From Bacteroides faecichinchillae JCM 17102 (lineage in GTDB: Bacteria; Bacteroidota; Bacteroidia; Bacteroidales; Bacteroidaceae): a stretch of 64,000 bases of DNA. Of this stretch, positions 23,012-32,369 are shown piece by piece. The notes under the pieces were generated by a model. It made no database searches, was not told where the DNA came from, and was given only the letters and a program-made list of their open reading frames with translations. The stretch's first letter is position 1. Each line of letters opens with the position of its first letter. Both the position numbers and the translations under genes were made by a program. The DNA is taken from the NCBI RefSeq assembly GCF_000614145.1, contig NZ_BAKK01000004.1:62001-126000 (forward strand). The letters are read 5' to 3'.

Positions 23012-23944
23012 ATGAAACAAAAGATTTATTTGCAAACATTGCTATTATTCTGTTTACTTTTAATATCCGAAAGTACTCAGTCCAAATCAAAACAAGTTCC
23101 CCAACCTTTAAAAGTTGGTTACTCCGTAGGAATTAACGGTATCACGGCTGAAAAAATGAAATATGCAAAAGCAGTCGGTATTACTTGTATTGAGACATCA
23201 CTCAATGCTATAGTAGAAAAGGGGAAATATAGCGAAGAAGAAATCATCCGTCGTGTCAAAGCAGCCAAAGCAATCGCCGATGAAGCCGGCATTCAAATAT
23301 GGTCTATCCACATGCCTTTCGGAAATGATGGGGATTTGTCTAAAGCAGATGAGAATGAACGAAAAAGTGTTGTTGAATATCATAAGTCTGTCTTAAAATA
23401 TTGCCGGATATTAAAGCCTAAAATTATTCTTTTTCACCCTAGCTTTTACCTTGGACTGAACGAAAGAGGGGTCAGAATGAATCAAATGATCCAGTCTGCC
23501 ATCGAACTGAATAAGGAAGTTAAAAAGATCGGAGCTAAAATGGTAATCGAGAATATGTTAGGATACGAACTTTTAAGAGACAAAAACCGAGAACGCCCAC
23601 TTTGCAGAACAGTAGACGAAATGATGACAATTATGAATCGCCTTCCTAAAAATATTTATGCAGCCGTTGATATGAACCACATCAAGAACCCGGAAAAATT
23701 GATTCGCGCTTTAGGGAAACGATTAAAGTCTGTACATGTTTCTGATGGTGATGGGAAGAAAGAGTGTCATTATTTTCCCTGTTCAGGCAAAGGAGAAAAT
23801 AATTGGATAGATATACTTTCTGCACTTAATGAAGTCAACTATAAAGGTCCATTCATGTACGAATCCCAATATCCGGACGTTAAGGATTTGGTTAGTTGTT
23901 ACCAAACATTATATGAGCAATATATTTCAACTATTAAACGATAA
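23012..23944 (+). CDS. exported sugar phosphate isomerase/epimerase-like TIM-barrel protein
   Basis: The 310-residue protein starts at ATG 23012 (MKQKIYLQTLLLFCLLL, signal peptide). In-frame upstream ATGs would place about 30 residues before the signal peptide and are rejected. The xylose-isomerase-like AP-endonuclease-2 barrel is visible: KVGYSVGI, IWSIHMPFG, IILFHPSFY, KMVIENMLGYEL, YAAVDMNHI, KSVHVSDGDG and FMYESQYP. The His, Glu and Asp residues are those that bind a divalent metal in this fold. Export to the periplasm is common among Bacteroides members whose reactions remain unassigned. It probably shares a transcript with the CocE-type hydrolase upstream. Confidence 0.82.
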   Translation: MKQKIYLQTLLLFCLLLISESTQSKSKQVPQPLKVGYSVGINGITAEKMKYAKAVGITCIETSLNAIVEKGKYSEEEIIRRVKAAKAIADEAGIQIWSIHMPFGNDGDLSKADENERKSVVEYHKSVLKYCRILKPKIILFHPSFYLGLNERGVRMNQMIQSAIELNKEVKKIGAKMVIENMLGYELLRDKNRERPLCRTVDEMMTIMNRLPKNIYAAVDMNHIKNPEKLIRALGKRLKSVHVSDGDGKKECHYFPCSGKGENNWIDILSALNEVNYKGPFMYESQYPDVKDLVSCYQTLYEQYISTIKR

Positions 23945-24085
23945 ATTCTGACTTATCACAAGTATCATCTGCGGCTGTCTGCCATTGCCTTACGGCTCCC
24001 CCATAAACTTTTTCAGAGTTTTTATAGCAGCAGCTTGCAGATGATTACCTTAATCCTAGAAATCTGTTTATCAAAATTATAGGCA

Positions 24086-24905
24086 CTATCTTTCAGCACG
24101 TTTTATCAGTTTCTTTACCATAGGATATACCCCTTCGGCAAACCGATAAAAACCTAAGTCTGTAAAATGCTCACCATCAACGGTACTTTCTCCATCTTCT
24201 CCTATCAAACCATCTGCTTTCAAATAATGAAAATTCTTATAACCTTTCTTTTTTAATTTCTGAACTGCTTCGCGCAACGCTTCATTACTTTCGTCTACCC
24301 ATTTACCTTTCTTTAGATCAAACTCTGTCAAAGGAAAAGGAACATGTTCAATAAATAAGATTTGTACTCCGGGTATTTTACTCTCAATTATATCCATAAA
24401 TTAATCAAAACGTTCACGCAACATAGCAGCACTAACATTCGGAATAAAATCCATCACGATAACAGAAGGATTTCTAAGTGTCATCAACGCTACAATCTCA
24501 TATTCCAAATGTCCATATCCACTAAATCCCAGATTTACTACTTCGCGATTCAACATACGAGAAAGAATATTTGTGTAAACCATTCCCGGACGCCTAGCAC
24601 ATCCTCCCTGAGTTATACTAGTACCATAGCAAATAACCGGACGGTCTGTTACGGGAGATTCAATCTGCGGCTGCTTCATTTCAGCTTTTTCATCTACTCC
24701 TATTTTCAGTTCCGTCACTCCATCATAAAGAGGCAGGTAAAGCATATACTCATTCATTTCTCCTCTCATATTAGACTCATTCACTTTCTTAGTAGCACAT
24801 ATCCTATTACTGATGTTAAAAAGATTCTTAGAGGCAGCGATCCCAACATATATACCTACCATGAATTTATCCATGCCAAATGTCAGAGAATAGACATATT
24901 CGTTA
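24086..24905 (-). pseudogene. SGNH/GDSL hydrolase, 5'-truncated and with an in-frame stop
   Basis: The conserved part includes EYMLYLPLYDGVTELKIGVD, CYGTSITQGGCA (catalytic Ser block), LGFSGYGHLEYEI (Gly/Asn block variant), IVMDFIPNVS and DGEHFTDLGFYRFAE (Asp-x-x-His block). An in-frame TAA at 24401-24403 interrupts ERFD / FMDIIESK where relatives read straight through; a single AAA to TAA change would explain it. The N-terminal export signal and jelly-roll domain expected in this family are absent: the similarity stops near 24800 and a different gene fragment begins at about 24905 on the other strand. Two independent lesions make this a real pseudogene of a polysaccharide or acyl esterase. 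Confidence 0.75.
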
Positions 24906-25363
24906 TCCATCTCTCACCATTTGAGCTAAAAGATCGTATTGCTGAAATCACAAACATTGTGGATGAAAAGCTTAAGCAGCTACCAGCAAACGCAAAAGTA
25001 TTGGTAGCAGGAGACTTTAACTCTTACAATGCTTATGACGCAAAAGCCTATAGCCCGAAATTCGAAACGGAAAGACTGAAATTCTCTCCAACTGTTGCTC
25101 TCAGCTATGAAGTAACGGATTTCTTGCTGGAAAATGGTTTCAAGGATGCCTTTACACTGTACAGTAATGGTCACTTCAAACAAAGTATTCCGGTCAGCAC
25201 CACCGAGTTCCCGGAAAATAAGGGATGTAGATATGATTATATTATGTTGAACAATAATCTGGCGAATAATTGTACCTATTCGGATATACTTCGTGAAAAG
25301 ACAACGAATGCACTTTCCGATCATTACCCCAACTACATCCGCCTGAATATCAAGAAAAATTAA
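24903..25363 (+). pseudogene. 3' fragment of an endonuclease/exonuclease/phosphatase-family gene
   Basis: About 150 C-terminal residues remain: VIHLSPFELKDRIAEI, KVLVAGDFNSYNAYDA (catalytic GDFN), CRYDYIMLNN and LSDHYPNYIRLNI (terminal SDH). The first half of the EEP domain with its NE metal-binding motif is missing. The open frame continues upstream, but that stretch is only the antisense of the SGNH hydrolase remnant. The two genes thus lost their 5' ends and were joined head to head, most simply by one deletion. No promoter is seen at the junction, so expression is unlikely. Confidence 0.7.
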
Positions 25364-25499
25364 CCTAAGTCTCTTTTACCTCAACCTCATTCATGTTCCT
25401 TTCATCGAGAAAACATTTCATATGACTGAGGAAAGTGATGCAAGGATAAAACAAATACATGAATGACAATTTCATGTGATTATTGAGTTAAATGATGAG

Positions 25500-25530
25500 A
25501 AAAAGGATGAACTCAACACAGAGTCCATCC
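25500..25530 (-). terminator. terminator of pta-ackA
   Basis: On the minus strand a GGATGGACTC / GAGTTCATCC stem (25505-25514 with 25521-25530, one mismatch) is followed by five T. It lies about 30 bp after the ackA stop. Confidence 0.8.
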
Positions 25531-25559
25531 CTTTCTTTATGACAAATAGTATTTATCAG

Positions 25560-26759
25560 TTATCTATCTAGAATAGCAACTGTATCTGATGCAATTAACA
25601 ATTCTTCGTCTGTCGGAATAACAACGACTTTTACTTTTGAATTAGAACTAGAAATAACAGCTTCTTCACCACGAACTTTAGCATTCACAGCCTTATCTAT
25701 TTCGATACCCATAAATTGCAAGTTCTCACAAACAGCTTCACGACATGAACACTGATTCTCACCCACGCCGCCTGTAAACAACACGATATCTACACCACCT
25801 AATGCAGCAGCATAAGCACCAATATATTTTTTAATTCGGTAATAATACATCTTCTCTGCCAAAAGGGCTTTCGGATTTCCTGCTTTACAAGCAGCATCCA
25901 ATTCACGCATATCACTTGATACTCCGGATATCCCTAATACACCGCTTTTCTTGTTCAACAAGTTTGAAACACCAGTTGTATTCAGTCCTTCCTTATCCAT
26001 AATGAAAGTAACAGCACCCGCATCAATATCACCGCTACGAGTCCCCATCATCAAACCTTCCAACGGGGTTAATCCCATCGTAGTATCTATACATTTTCCA
26101 TCTTTTATTGCAGCGATAGAACCACCGTTACCAATGTGGCAAGTAATGATTTTCAGTCCATCCGGTTTAACTCCCAGAAATTCACACACCCGTTGAGAAA
26201 CGTAACGGTGAGAAGTTCCATGGAAACCATAACGGCGTACACCATATTTCTCATATAGTTCATAAGGAATCGCATACATATAAGCATAGTCAGGCATTGT
26301 CTGATGGAAAGCTGTATCGAATACACCAATCTGCGGTATATTCGGCAGGATAGCAGCCACAGCATTCACACCTTTCAGGTTGGCAGGATTATGCAATGGA
26401 GCCAAATCATTACAAGCAGCGAATGCATCCAGCACTTCTTTTGTCAGTAACACAGACTCACTGAAACGTTCACCTCCATGCACCATACGGTGACCTACTG
26501 CATTGATCTCATCTAAAGATTTGATAGCTCCATATTCAGGATTAATCAACGTATTCAGGATAAACTCTACGCCTACAGTATGTTCCGGAATGTCCTTCTC
26601 CAGAATTTTCTTTTCACCATTCGGTAAAGTCAATTTCAGGAAAGATCCTTTCAAACCTATTTTTTCGATACCACCTTGAGCGATAACCTCTTTAGTGGTC
26701 ATATCAAATAATTTGTATTTAATAGATGAACTACCACAGTTCAATACCAGAATTTTCAT
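25560..26759 (-). CDS. ackA: acetate kinase
   Basis: The 399-residue cytoplasmic enzyme converts acetyl phosphate and ADP to acetate and ATP, the last step of acetate fermentation. Family blocks are all present: LVLNCGSSSIKYKLF at the N-terminus, VGHRMVHGGERF, FDTAFHQTMP, RRYGFHGTSHRYV, CHIGNGGSIAAI, TMGLTPLEGLMMGTRSGDID and FTGGVGENQ. It lies 24 bp downstream of pta on the same transcript, the usual arrangement, and has its own terminator. Length and sequence are normal. Confidence 0.97.
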   Translation of the reverse strand: MKILVLNCGSSSIKYKLFDMTTKEVIAQGGIEKIGLKGSFLKLTLPNGEKKILEKDIPEHTVGVEFILNTLINPEYGAIKSLDEINAVGHRMVHGGERFSESVLLTKEVLDAFAACNDLAPLHNPANLKGVNAVAAILPNIPQIGVFDTAFHQTMPDYAYMYAIPYELYEKYGVRRYGFHGTSHRYVSQRVCEFLGVKPDGLKIITCHIGNGGSIAAIKDGKCIDTTMGLTPLEGLMMGTRSGDIDAGAVTFIMDKEGLNTTGVSNLLNKKSGVLGISGVSSDMRELDAACKAGNPKALLAEKMYYYRIKKYIGAYAAALGGVDIVLFTGGVGENQCSCREAVCENLQFMGIEIDKAVNAKVRGEEAVISSSNSKVKVVVIPTDEELLIASDTVAILDR

Positions 26760-26783
26760 TTTTTCGTTGATTTATGATTAAGA

Positions 26784-27802
26784 TTATTTGTTAGCTTTTG
26801 CAGCAATAGCCTGATTAGCCGTAATTGCAATCATACGATATACATCCTCGATAGAGCATCCACGAGATAAATCGTTCACCGGACGAGCAATGCCCTGAAG
26901 AATCGGTCCGATAGCATCAGCATGTCCCAAACGTTGAACCAACTTATACGAAATATTACCGACTTCCAAACTAGGTACTATCAATACATTTGCTTCTCCG
27001 GCAACCGATGATCCGGGAGCTTTGCTTGCAGCCACTTCCGGTACTAAAGCAGCATCTGCCTGCATTTCACCATCCAATTCTAATGTAGGAGCCATTTCCT
27101 TAGCAAGCCTGGTCGCTTCTATCACTTTGTCTACTACTTCATGTTTCGCAGAACCCTTCGTAGAGAAACTTAATAAAGCTACTTTAGGAACTTCTATACC
27201 AGCCACTGCTTTAGCAGTCTGAGCTGTACAGATAGCAATCTGAGCCAATTGATTTGCATCAGGAACTGGAGTTACAGCAACGTCTCCCATTACCAGAATG
27301 CCATTCTTTCCACATTCAGGAGCATGAGTCAGGAGCAACATAGCACCCGAAACACAAGTAATGCCCGGAGCTGTCTTAATAATCTGCAAAGCCGGACGCA
27401 ATACATTACCAGTTGTGTTGCGTGCACCTGCTAATTGCCCATCTGCATCACCGTTTTTAATCATCAAACATCCATAAAACAGAGGATCACTCGTCAATTT
27501 ACGAGCCTCTTCTATAGTCATCCCTTTCTTCTTGCGAAGTTCACACAGCAATTGTGCATACTCTTCATGTTTTGGAGAAGTCTCCGGATCAATAATGGTA
27601 GCTTTATTGACATTTCCCAATCCCCATTTTACAGCCAACTCATTGATTTCGTCTGGCTTGCCCAATAAAATAAGATCAGCAACTTCATCTGTCAAAATCT
27701 GATTGGCAGCTTTTAGTGTACGTTCTTCTGTTCCTTCCGGAAGACGATACGTTGGCGGTTGGCTTTCGCACGCGCCACAATTTGGTTGATTAAATTAAGC
27801 AT
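26784..27802 (-). pseudogene. pta: phosphate acetyltransferase, interrupted by one frameshift
   Basis: The gene would encode 339 residues starting at ATG 27802 (MLNLINQIVARAKANRQRIV). The frame breaks at about 27738-27745. There the coding strand reads GTC TTC CGG where GTC CTT CCG GAA GGA is expected, so one C is missing. From TDEVADLILLG onward it is a normal Pta (GCLMIKNGDADGQLAGA, TAPGITCVSGAMLL, VLIVPSLEVGNISYKLVQR, GPILQGIARPVNDLSRG). The enzyme makes acetyl phosphate from acetyl-CoA and feeds AckA. Because this is central fermentation metabolism and the rest is pristine, a sequencing deletion is the likelier explanation. Upstream -7 box TACTTTTG lies at 27853-27860. Confidence 0.85.
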
Positions 27803-27852
27803 TTATATATCTAATATGTTTTGAACTTTCAAGTTGTTTGCCTTTAGTGCCG

Positions 27853-27860
27853 CAAAAGTA
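27853..27860 (-). promoter_or_regulatory. -7 promoter element of pta-ackA
   Basis: The minus strand reads TACTTTTG, matching TAnnTTTG, about 50 bp before ATG 27802. The -33 region is weak. Confidence 0.5.
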
Positions 27861-27953
27861 CTCAATTTTGCAACATCCACATTACAATTCAGCCTTATTT
27901 TCATTCCCAAGTCTAAATTATTATAATATTTAACACTGTACTTCTATTTTTCC

Positions 27954-27961
27954 TACCTTTG
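27954..27961 (+). promoter_or_regulatory. -7 promoter element of lrgAB
   Basis: TACCTTTG matches TAnnTTTG. TTTA at 27929-27932 is a 3/4 match to the -33 element with a 21-bp spacer. The lrgA ATG follows at 27995. Confidence 0.6.
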
Positions 27962-27994
27962 CACCGTTTTCAAAATAATCAATAGGTAATTAGT

Positions 27995-28357
27995 ATGATA
28001 CGTCAGTGCGCCATTTTATTTGGCTGTTTGGCTTTGGGGGAATTAATCGTTTATTTTACGGGCATTAAACTCCCTTCCAGCATCATAGGCATGCTGCTGC
28101 TCACCCTCTTTTTAAAAATAGGTTGGATTAAGTTGCAATGGGTACAGGGATTATCCGACTTCCTAGTCGCAAATTTAGGATTCTTTTTCGTTCCCCCCGG
28201 AGTTGCATTAATGTTGTATTTTGATGTGATCGCAGCAGAGTTTTGGCCGATAATGGTAGCCACTATCGTTAGCACGATTCTTGTTCTTTCCGTCACAGGA
28301 TGGGTTCACCAGATTGTTAGAAAATCAAAAAACCACTTAACACATAAAAATCAATGA
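27995..28357 (+). CDS. lrgA: LrgA/CidA family membrane protein
   Basis: The 120-residue inner-membrane protein has four predicted helices and the family motifs GELIVYFTGIKLPSSIIGMLLL and FVPPGVALMLYFD. LrgA/CidA proteins are holin-like and in Gram-positive bacteria influence autolysis; in plants and some bacteria the fused or paired forms move pyruvate or glycolate. Its stop overlaps the lrgB start by 4 bp (ATGA), so the pair is translationally coupled. Position beside pta-ackA is compatible with a link to pyruvate/acetate overflow, which is inference. Confidence 0.88.
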   Translation: MIRQCAILFGCLALGELIVYFTGIKLPSSIIGMLLLTLFLKIGWIKLQWVQGLSDFLVANLGFFFVPPGVALMLYFDVIAAEFWPIMVATIVSTILVLSVTGWVHQIVRKSKNHLTHKNQ

Positions 28358-29049
28358 GCTTTTTAGAAAATGAGTTTTTCCTGTTGGCTATTACCTTCGG
28401 AATATTCTTTTTAACCAAAATATTTCAGAAGAAAACAGGAATATTACTATTAAACCCTATATTACTTACCATCGCGATTCTTATCATTTTTCTAAAGGTG
28501 ACGAATGTATCTTATGAAACATACAACAAAGGAGGACATCTCATTGAATTTTGGTTACGCCCTGCCGTTGTAGCTTTAGGTGTTCCTTTATATCTTCAAT
28601 TAGAAATGATAAAAAAACAATTATTACCTATTCTTCTCTCCCAACTGGCAGGTTGTATTGTCGGAGTAATTTCCGTTGTATTAATTGCCCAATTAATGGG
28701 AGCTTCTCAAGAAGTGATTCTTTCCTTAGCTCCCAAATCCGTAACCACTCCTATTGCAATGGAAGTAACCAAAACAATTGGTGGTATTCCTTCATTAACT
28801 GCTGCCGTCGTAGTAGCAGTGGGATTGCTTGGAGCCATATGCGGTTTCAAAACAATGAAAATCATGCATGTTGGCAGTCCGATTGCCCAAGGGCTATCGA
28901 TGGGAACAGCCGCTCATGCCGTCGGAACTTCCACTGCTATGGATATCAGTAGCAAATATGGAGCTTATGCGAGTTTAGGACTCACATTAAATGGAATATT
29001 TACAGCTTTATTAACACCAACGATTCTTCATTTATTAGGAATCTTGTAA
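28354..29049 (+). CDS. lrgB: LrgB/CidB family membrane protein
   Basis: The 231-residue inner-membrane partner of LrgA has about seven hydrophobic segments and the family signature LAPKSVTTPIAMEVTKTIGG, plus GTAAHAVGTSTAMD near residue 195. It probably forms the second half of a holin-like or carboxylate-transport complex. It starts inside the lrgA stop codon. No terminator is evident before the next gene at 29104, which may be co-transcribed. The sequence is intact and of standard length. Confidence 0.88.
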   Translation: MSFLENEFFLLAITFGIFFLTKIFQKKTGILLLNPILLTIAILIIFLKVTNVSYETYNKGGHLIEFWLRPAVVALGVPLYLQLEMIKKQLLPILLSQLAGCIVGVISVVLIAQLMGASQEVILSLAPKSVTTPIAMEVTKTIGGIPSLTAAVVVAVGLLGAICGFKTMKIMHVGSPIAQGLSMGTAAHAVGTSTAMDISSKYGAYASLGLTLNGIFTALLTPTILHLLGIL

Positions 29050-29103
29050 AACAAAATCGTTCCATTTTCCGTTATATTAAAGTTAAACTCAAAAAACGAC
29101 CTC

Positions 29104-30021
29104 ATGATTGCATTTAAAGACATCACGCTAGCTGATAAAAACACAATTACCGCATTCACGATGAACAGCAATCGCCGGAACTGCGATCTCTCCTTCTCTA
29201 ATCTTTGTAGTTGGAGATTCTTATATGACACCCAATTTGCAGTGGTGGATAACTTTCTGGTTTTTAAATTCTGGGCCGAAGGGCAACTGGCTTATATGAT
29301 GCCCATAGGAACAGGAGATTTGAAAGCTGTTCTTTGGAAATTAATAGAGGATGCACAAAAAGAAAAACAACAGTTCTGTATGTTGGGAGTTTGCAGTTGT
29401 ACGCGAGCTGATCTTGAAGAAATTCTACCCGGACAGTTCATCTTTACGGAAGATCGAGACTACGCCGATTATATTTATTTGAGAAGTGATCTTGCCACAT
29501 TGAAAGGCAAGAAGTTCCAGGCTAAAAGAAATCACATCAACCGATTCCGCAATACTTATCCCAATTATGAATATGCGCCAATCACTCCAGACCGTATTCA
29601 AGAATGTTTAGATTTGGAAGCTGAATGGTGTAAAACGAATAATTGTGACCAACAGGAAGGAACCGGCAACGAACGTCGGGCTCTTATCTATGCGCTCCAT
29701 AATTTTGAAGCCTTAGGCCTGACCGGTGGCATTCTACATGTAGATAGCAAAATAGTTGCCTTCACCTTTGGCATGCCAATCAATCACGAAACATTCGGAG
29801 TACATGTAGAAAAGGCAGATACAAACATTGATGGTGCATATGCAATGATCAATTACGAATTTGCCAATCGTATTCCTGAACAATATATTTATATCAATCG
29901 GGAAGAAGATTTAGGAATTGAAGGGTTACGCAAAGCAAAACTTTCTTATCAACCGGTTACTATTCTTGAAAAGTACATGGCTTGTCTGCAAGAACACCCA
30001 ATGGATATGGTGAAGTGGTAG
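29104..30021 (+). CDS. DUF2156 (phosphatidylglycerol lysyltransferase-like C-terminal domain) protein
   Basis: This 305-residue cytoplasmic protein contains two tandem GNAT-like halves. Visible family features are LSFSNLCSWRFLYDTQFAV near residue 30, KKFQAKRNHINRFRN near 135, and GGILHVDSKIVAFTFGMPIN and YINREEDLGIEGLRKAKLSYQP toward the C-terminus. The domain is the aminoacyl-transferase part of MprF-like enzymes, but the membrane half is missing, so lipid aminoacylation is not proven. Stand-alone copies are common in Bacteroides with unknown substrate. A hairpin terminator follows. Confidence 0.8.
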   Translation: MIAFKDITLADKNTITAFTMNSNRRNCDLSFSNLCSWRFLYDTQFAVVDNFLVFKFWAEGQLAYMMPIGTGDLKAVLWKLIEDAQKEKQQFCMLGVCSCTRADLEEILPGQFIFTEDRDYADYIYLRSDLATLKGKKFQAKRNHINRFRNTYPNYEYAPITPDRIQECLDLEAEWCKTNNCDQQEGTGNERRALIYALHNFEALGLTGGILHVDSKIVAFTFGMPINHETFGVHVEKADTNIDGAYAMINYEFANRIPEQYIYINREEDLGIEGLRKAKLSYQPVTILEKYMACLQEHPMDMVKW

Positions 30022-30035
30022 ATACTTTATAATAC

Positions 30036-30072
30036 GAAATGCATATGTGGGACGACCCAACATATGCATTTC
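30036..30072 (+). terminator. bidirectional hairpin after the DUF2156 gene
   Basis: A 13-bp stem (30036-30048 with 30060-30072) is capped by GGG-ACGA-CCC with one bulged A. It sits between convergent genes and can serve both; no strong T-run is present on either side. Confidence 0.65.
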
Positions 30073-30096
30073 ATATTCTTCCGATTCATATTTAAA

Positions 30097-30948
30097 TTAT
30101 TCTGCCATCAGCTTTATTTCAGGAAGAGGAACTCTGAACCAATATTCTTCCCACAGCGCATCTCTTCCGGGAATTACAAACGTGAACTTCACCAGATTAT
30201 CATTCAGGAAATTAAAAGTAATTGCATTTTTTGAGCCTTCTTTAAAAAGATTTATTGCTGACTTCTCTAACGATTCCACATAAGTATCATCCGATTCCTT
30301 GTTATAAGTTCCTTGGGCTGAAATCATTGCACCAACTTTATTATCACCTGTAAAGACATTCATGAATATACCATCAGAGGACAATATTTTCAATACGGGT
30401 TCTAATCTTACATGATATTTATCATCCACCATTTTCAGCGAACATGACTGCCACACTCCTTCCAATGTTGTATTTTTCACTTCCTGTCCCACAGGAAACA
30501 CCAATTCCGGTTTTGGTTTAGGAGCAGTACTCCCTTCTGTTATACGAAAGAAGATAGGAATATTATAACGTACTTTCACCGGTTCTCCTTTTTCCATTCC
30601 CGGTGACCATTTAGGCATTTGCCTTACTACACGGAGCGCTTCGGTATCTAATGACTCTTCTACCCCTCTTACTACCTTCTCCTGAGTTATACTCCCATCT
30701 TCCATTACTATGAACTGAACAATCACACGACCACCAATTTCGTTCTTTTGAGCTTCAGCAGGATACCGAACATTCATACTCAAATATTTCATTAGTGCAT
30801 CTTGTCCACCCGGAAACTCGGGCATTTTCTCGGCTACGAAGTAAACTCCGTTCTTATCAATCTTCGGCATAGATCTTCTATGCTGTTGTGCAGAAACAGG
30901 CAAACAACCACATAGAATTAAAATCAGGCAAAATAATTTCGTTTTCAT
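30097..30948 (-). CDS. exported TonB C-terminal domain protein with a DUF4488-like domain
   Basis: The 283-residue protein has a signal peptide (LFCLILILCGCLPVSAQ). Residues about 40-135 are a TonB/energy-transducer C-terminal domain (PEFPGGQDALMKYLSMNVRYP, GRVIVQFIVMEDGSI, VVRQMPKWSPG), and residues about 160-275 look like DUF4488 (LEGVWQSCS start). It has no inner-membrane anchor or proline-rich span, so it cannot reach ExbB/ExbD like a true TonB; it may be a periplasmic binding module. A cysteine in CGCLP could be a lipobox but fits poorly. A -7 box lies at 30998-31005. Function unknown. Confidence 0.75.
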   Translation of the reverse strand: MKTKLFCLILILCGCLPVSAQQHRRSMPKIDKNGVYFVAEKMPEFPGGQDALMKYLSMNVRYPAEAQKNEIGGRVIVQFIVMEDGSITQEKVVRGVEESLDTEALRVVRQMPKWSPGMEKGEPVKVRYNIPIFFRITEGSTAPKPKPELVFPVGQEVKNTTLEGVWQSCSLKMVDDKYHVRLEPVLKILSSDGIFMNVFTGDNKVGAMISAQGTYNKESDDTYVESLEKSAINLFKEGSKNAITFNFLNDNLVKFTFVIPGRDALWEEYWFRVPLPEIKLMAE

Positions 30949-30997
30949 AATATATTTATTTTAGCAAGTTGTTTCACCATGGATGTTTCAAGTATCA

Positions 30998-31005
30998 CAA
31001 ATATA
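30998..31005 (-). promoter_or_regulatory. -7 promoter element of the TonB-domain gene
   Basis: The minus strand reads TATATTTG, about 50 bp before ATG 30948. Confidence 0.5.
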
Positions 31006-31092
31006 ACATTTTAATATCAGTAATAAAAATATAAACGTTACATAATTACTTATTGGTCACAAATTATTTAGGCAACATGAAAACGAATACCT

Positions 31093-31100
31093 ATCTTTGT
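31093..31100 (+). promoter_or_regulatory. -7 promoter element of the GNAT gene
   Basis: TATCTTTG is 26 bp before ATG 31127. The -33 match is weak (TTTA at 31067-31070). Confidence 0.5.
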
Positions 31101-31126
31101 TTGTTTAAACAGTAAAACGGAGCATT

Positions 31127-32137
31127 ATGAGAGAAAAAGTAAAGGCATTATGGAAATTATGTTTCAATGATAGCGCAGCATTTATTGATATGTACTTTCA
31201 ATTACGTTACACCGATGAAATAAATGTTGCCATTCAAAAAGATACGGAGGTAATCTCCGCCCTGCAAATGCTTCCTTACCCGATGACTTTTTGTGGGCAT
31301 ACTGTGCAAACCTCTTATATTTCAGGTGCTTGCACCCATCCGGATTTACGTGGGAAAGGCACTATGCGGGAACTTCTCAGACGGGCTTTCGACCGAATGT
31401 TTCAAAATGGCATTTCTTTCAGCACACTAATACCGGCTGAACCTTGGTTATTCAACTATTACGCCCAAATGGGATATGCTCCTGTCTTCCAACATTCGGT
31501 AGAAGAAATTACATTGCCTTCCAATATCCCTTCTTCTGAAATAAAAATGAACTCCATATCCGATTATCAGGAAGAAGTATATCAATATCTAAATAAAAAA
31601 CTGTCTGAACGGTCTTGCTGTATACAGCATACCTCTGATGATTTTCGAGTGATTATGACCGATTTGGGCATTAGCGATGGAATTCTGGTTATTGCCAAAA
31701 AGGAGAACGTAATCAACGGATTAGCTATTGCATATAATGCGAATGAGAGTCTGATTATTAATGAACTTTTTGCCGAAACAGATGACATAGAAAACAGCCT
31801 ATTATATTATTTGAAACAACATAGTGTTTGCAACCAGATAATCAGATTGCTACCTCTCAATTATGAACAGTCTCAGCAATCATTCGGTATGGCAAGAATA
31901 ATCAATGCCAAAGAGGTGCTGCAACTGTACGCGACAACCTTTCCTGAACTTAACATGAAATTTGAATTAACAGATAACCAGTTGTCAATAAACAATGGTT
32001 ATTATCATATACAGAAAGGGGAGTGTGAGTTTAGTACCGAACAATTACCCGAAGTATCCATTCGAATGAGTATAAGCGATTTAACCAATAAACTTCTCCA
32101 ACCGTTACACCCCTACATGAGTTTGATGCTAAACTAG
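31127..32137 (+). CDS. Eis-like GNAT acetyltransferase
   Basis: The 336-residue cytoplasmic protein has an N-terminal GNAT fold with the acetyl-CoA loop CTHPDLRGKGTMRELLRRAF (about residues 73-92) and the PAEPWLFNYYAQMGYAPVF block typical of Eis. A second, degenerate GNAT-like region (about 150-250) and a C-terminal sterol-carrier-like domain (about 265-336) complete the Eis-type three-part layout. It likely acetylates an amine, but the acceptor is unknown. The gene stands alone with its own promoter and is followed by a perfect palindrome. Confidence 0.78.
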   Translation: MREKVKALWKLCFNDSAAFIDMYFQLRYTDEINVAIQKDTEVISALQMLPYPMTFCGHTVQTSYISGACTHPDLRGKGTMRELLRRAFDRMFQNGISFSTLIPAEPWLFNYYAQMGYAPVFQHSVEEITLPSNIPSSEIKMNSISDYQEEVYQYLNKKLSERSCCIQHTSDDFRVIMTDLGISDGILVIAKKENVINGLAIAYNANESLIINELFAETDDIENSLLYYLKQHSVCNQIIRLLPLNYEQSQQSFGMARIINAKEVLQLYATTFPELNMKFELTDNQLSINNGYYHIQKGECEFSTEQLPEVSIRMSISDLTNKLLQPLHPYMSLMLN

Positions 32138-32187
32138 CTAAAATTCATCTGAAACGATTCAATGAATAAGCTTTTTCTCTGCATAAT

Positions 32188-32219
32188 TTAACTCGTAGAA
32201 CTATAGTTCTACGAGTTAA
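32188..32219 (+). terminator. 32-bp perfect palindrome after the GNAT gene
   Basis: Positions 32188-32219 are a perfect self-complementary sequence with no unpaired loop beyond what a hairpin needs. Arms begin TTAACTCGTAGAAC. No T-run follows, so it may be a bidirectional terminator between convergent genes or a dyad binding site. Confidence 0.55.
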
Positions 32220-32369
32220 TCTTCGCACTCAAACATCTTACTTTATTCAAGGTAAAAGTTTAGTTTATGGCTTCTTTATACATAAAGAATGATAGATCAA
32301 GAAATATGTAGAAGTGATACTCAAAACCAAAATCGGATAATGTAAACTTCACTTTTATCCTTAACGGAT

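Noticed and set aside
24362..25363. A 333-codon plus-strand open frame that looks like one protein
   Set aside because: Its first half is the antisense of the SGNH hydrolase remnant and has no family features; only the part after about 24903 is an EEP fragment.
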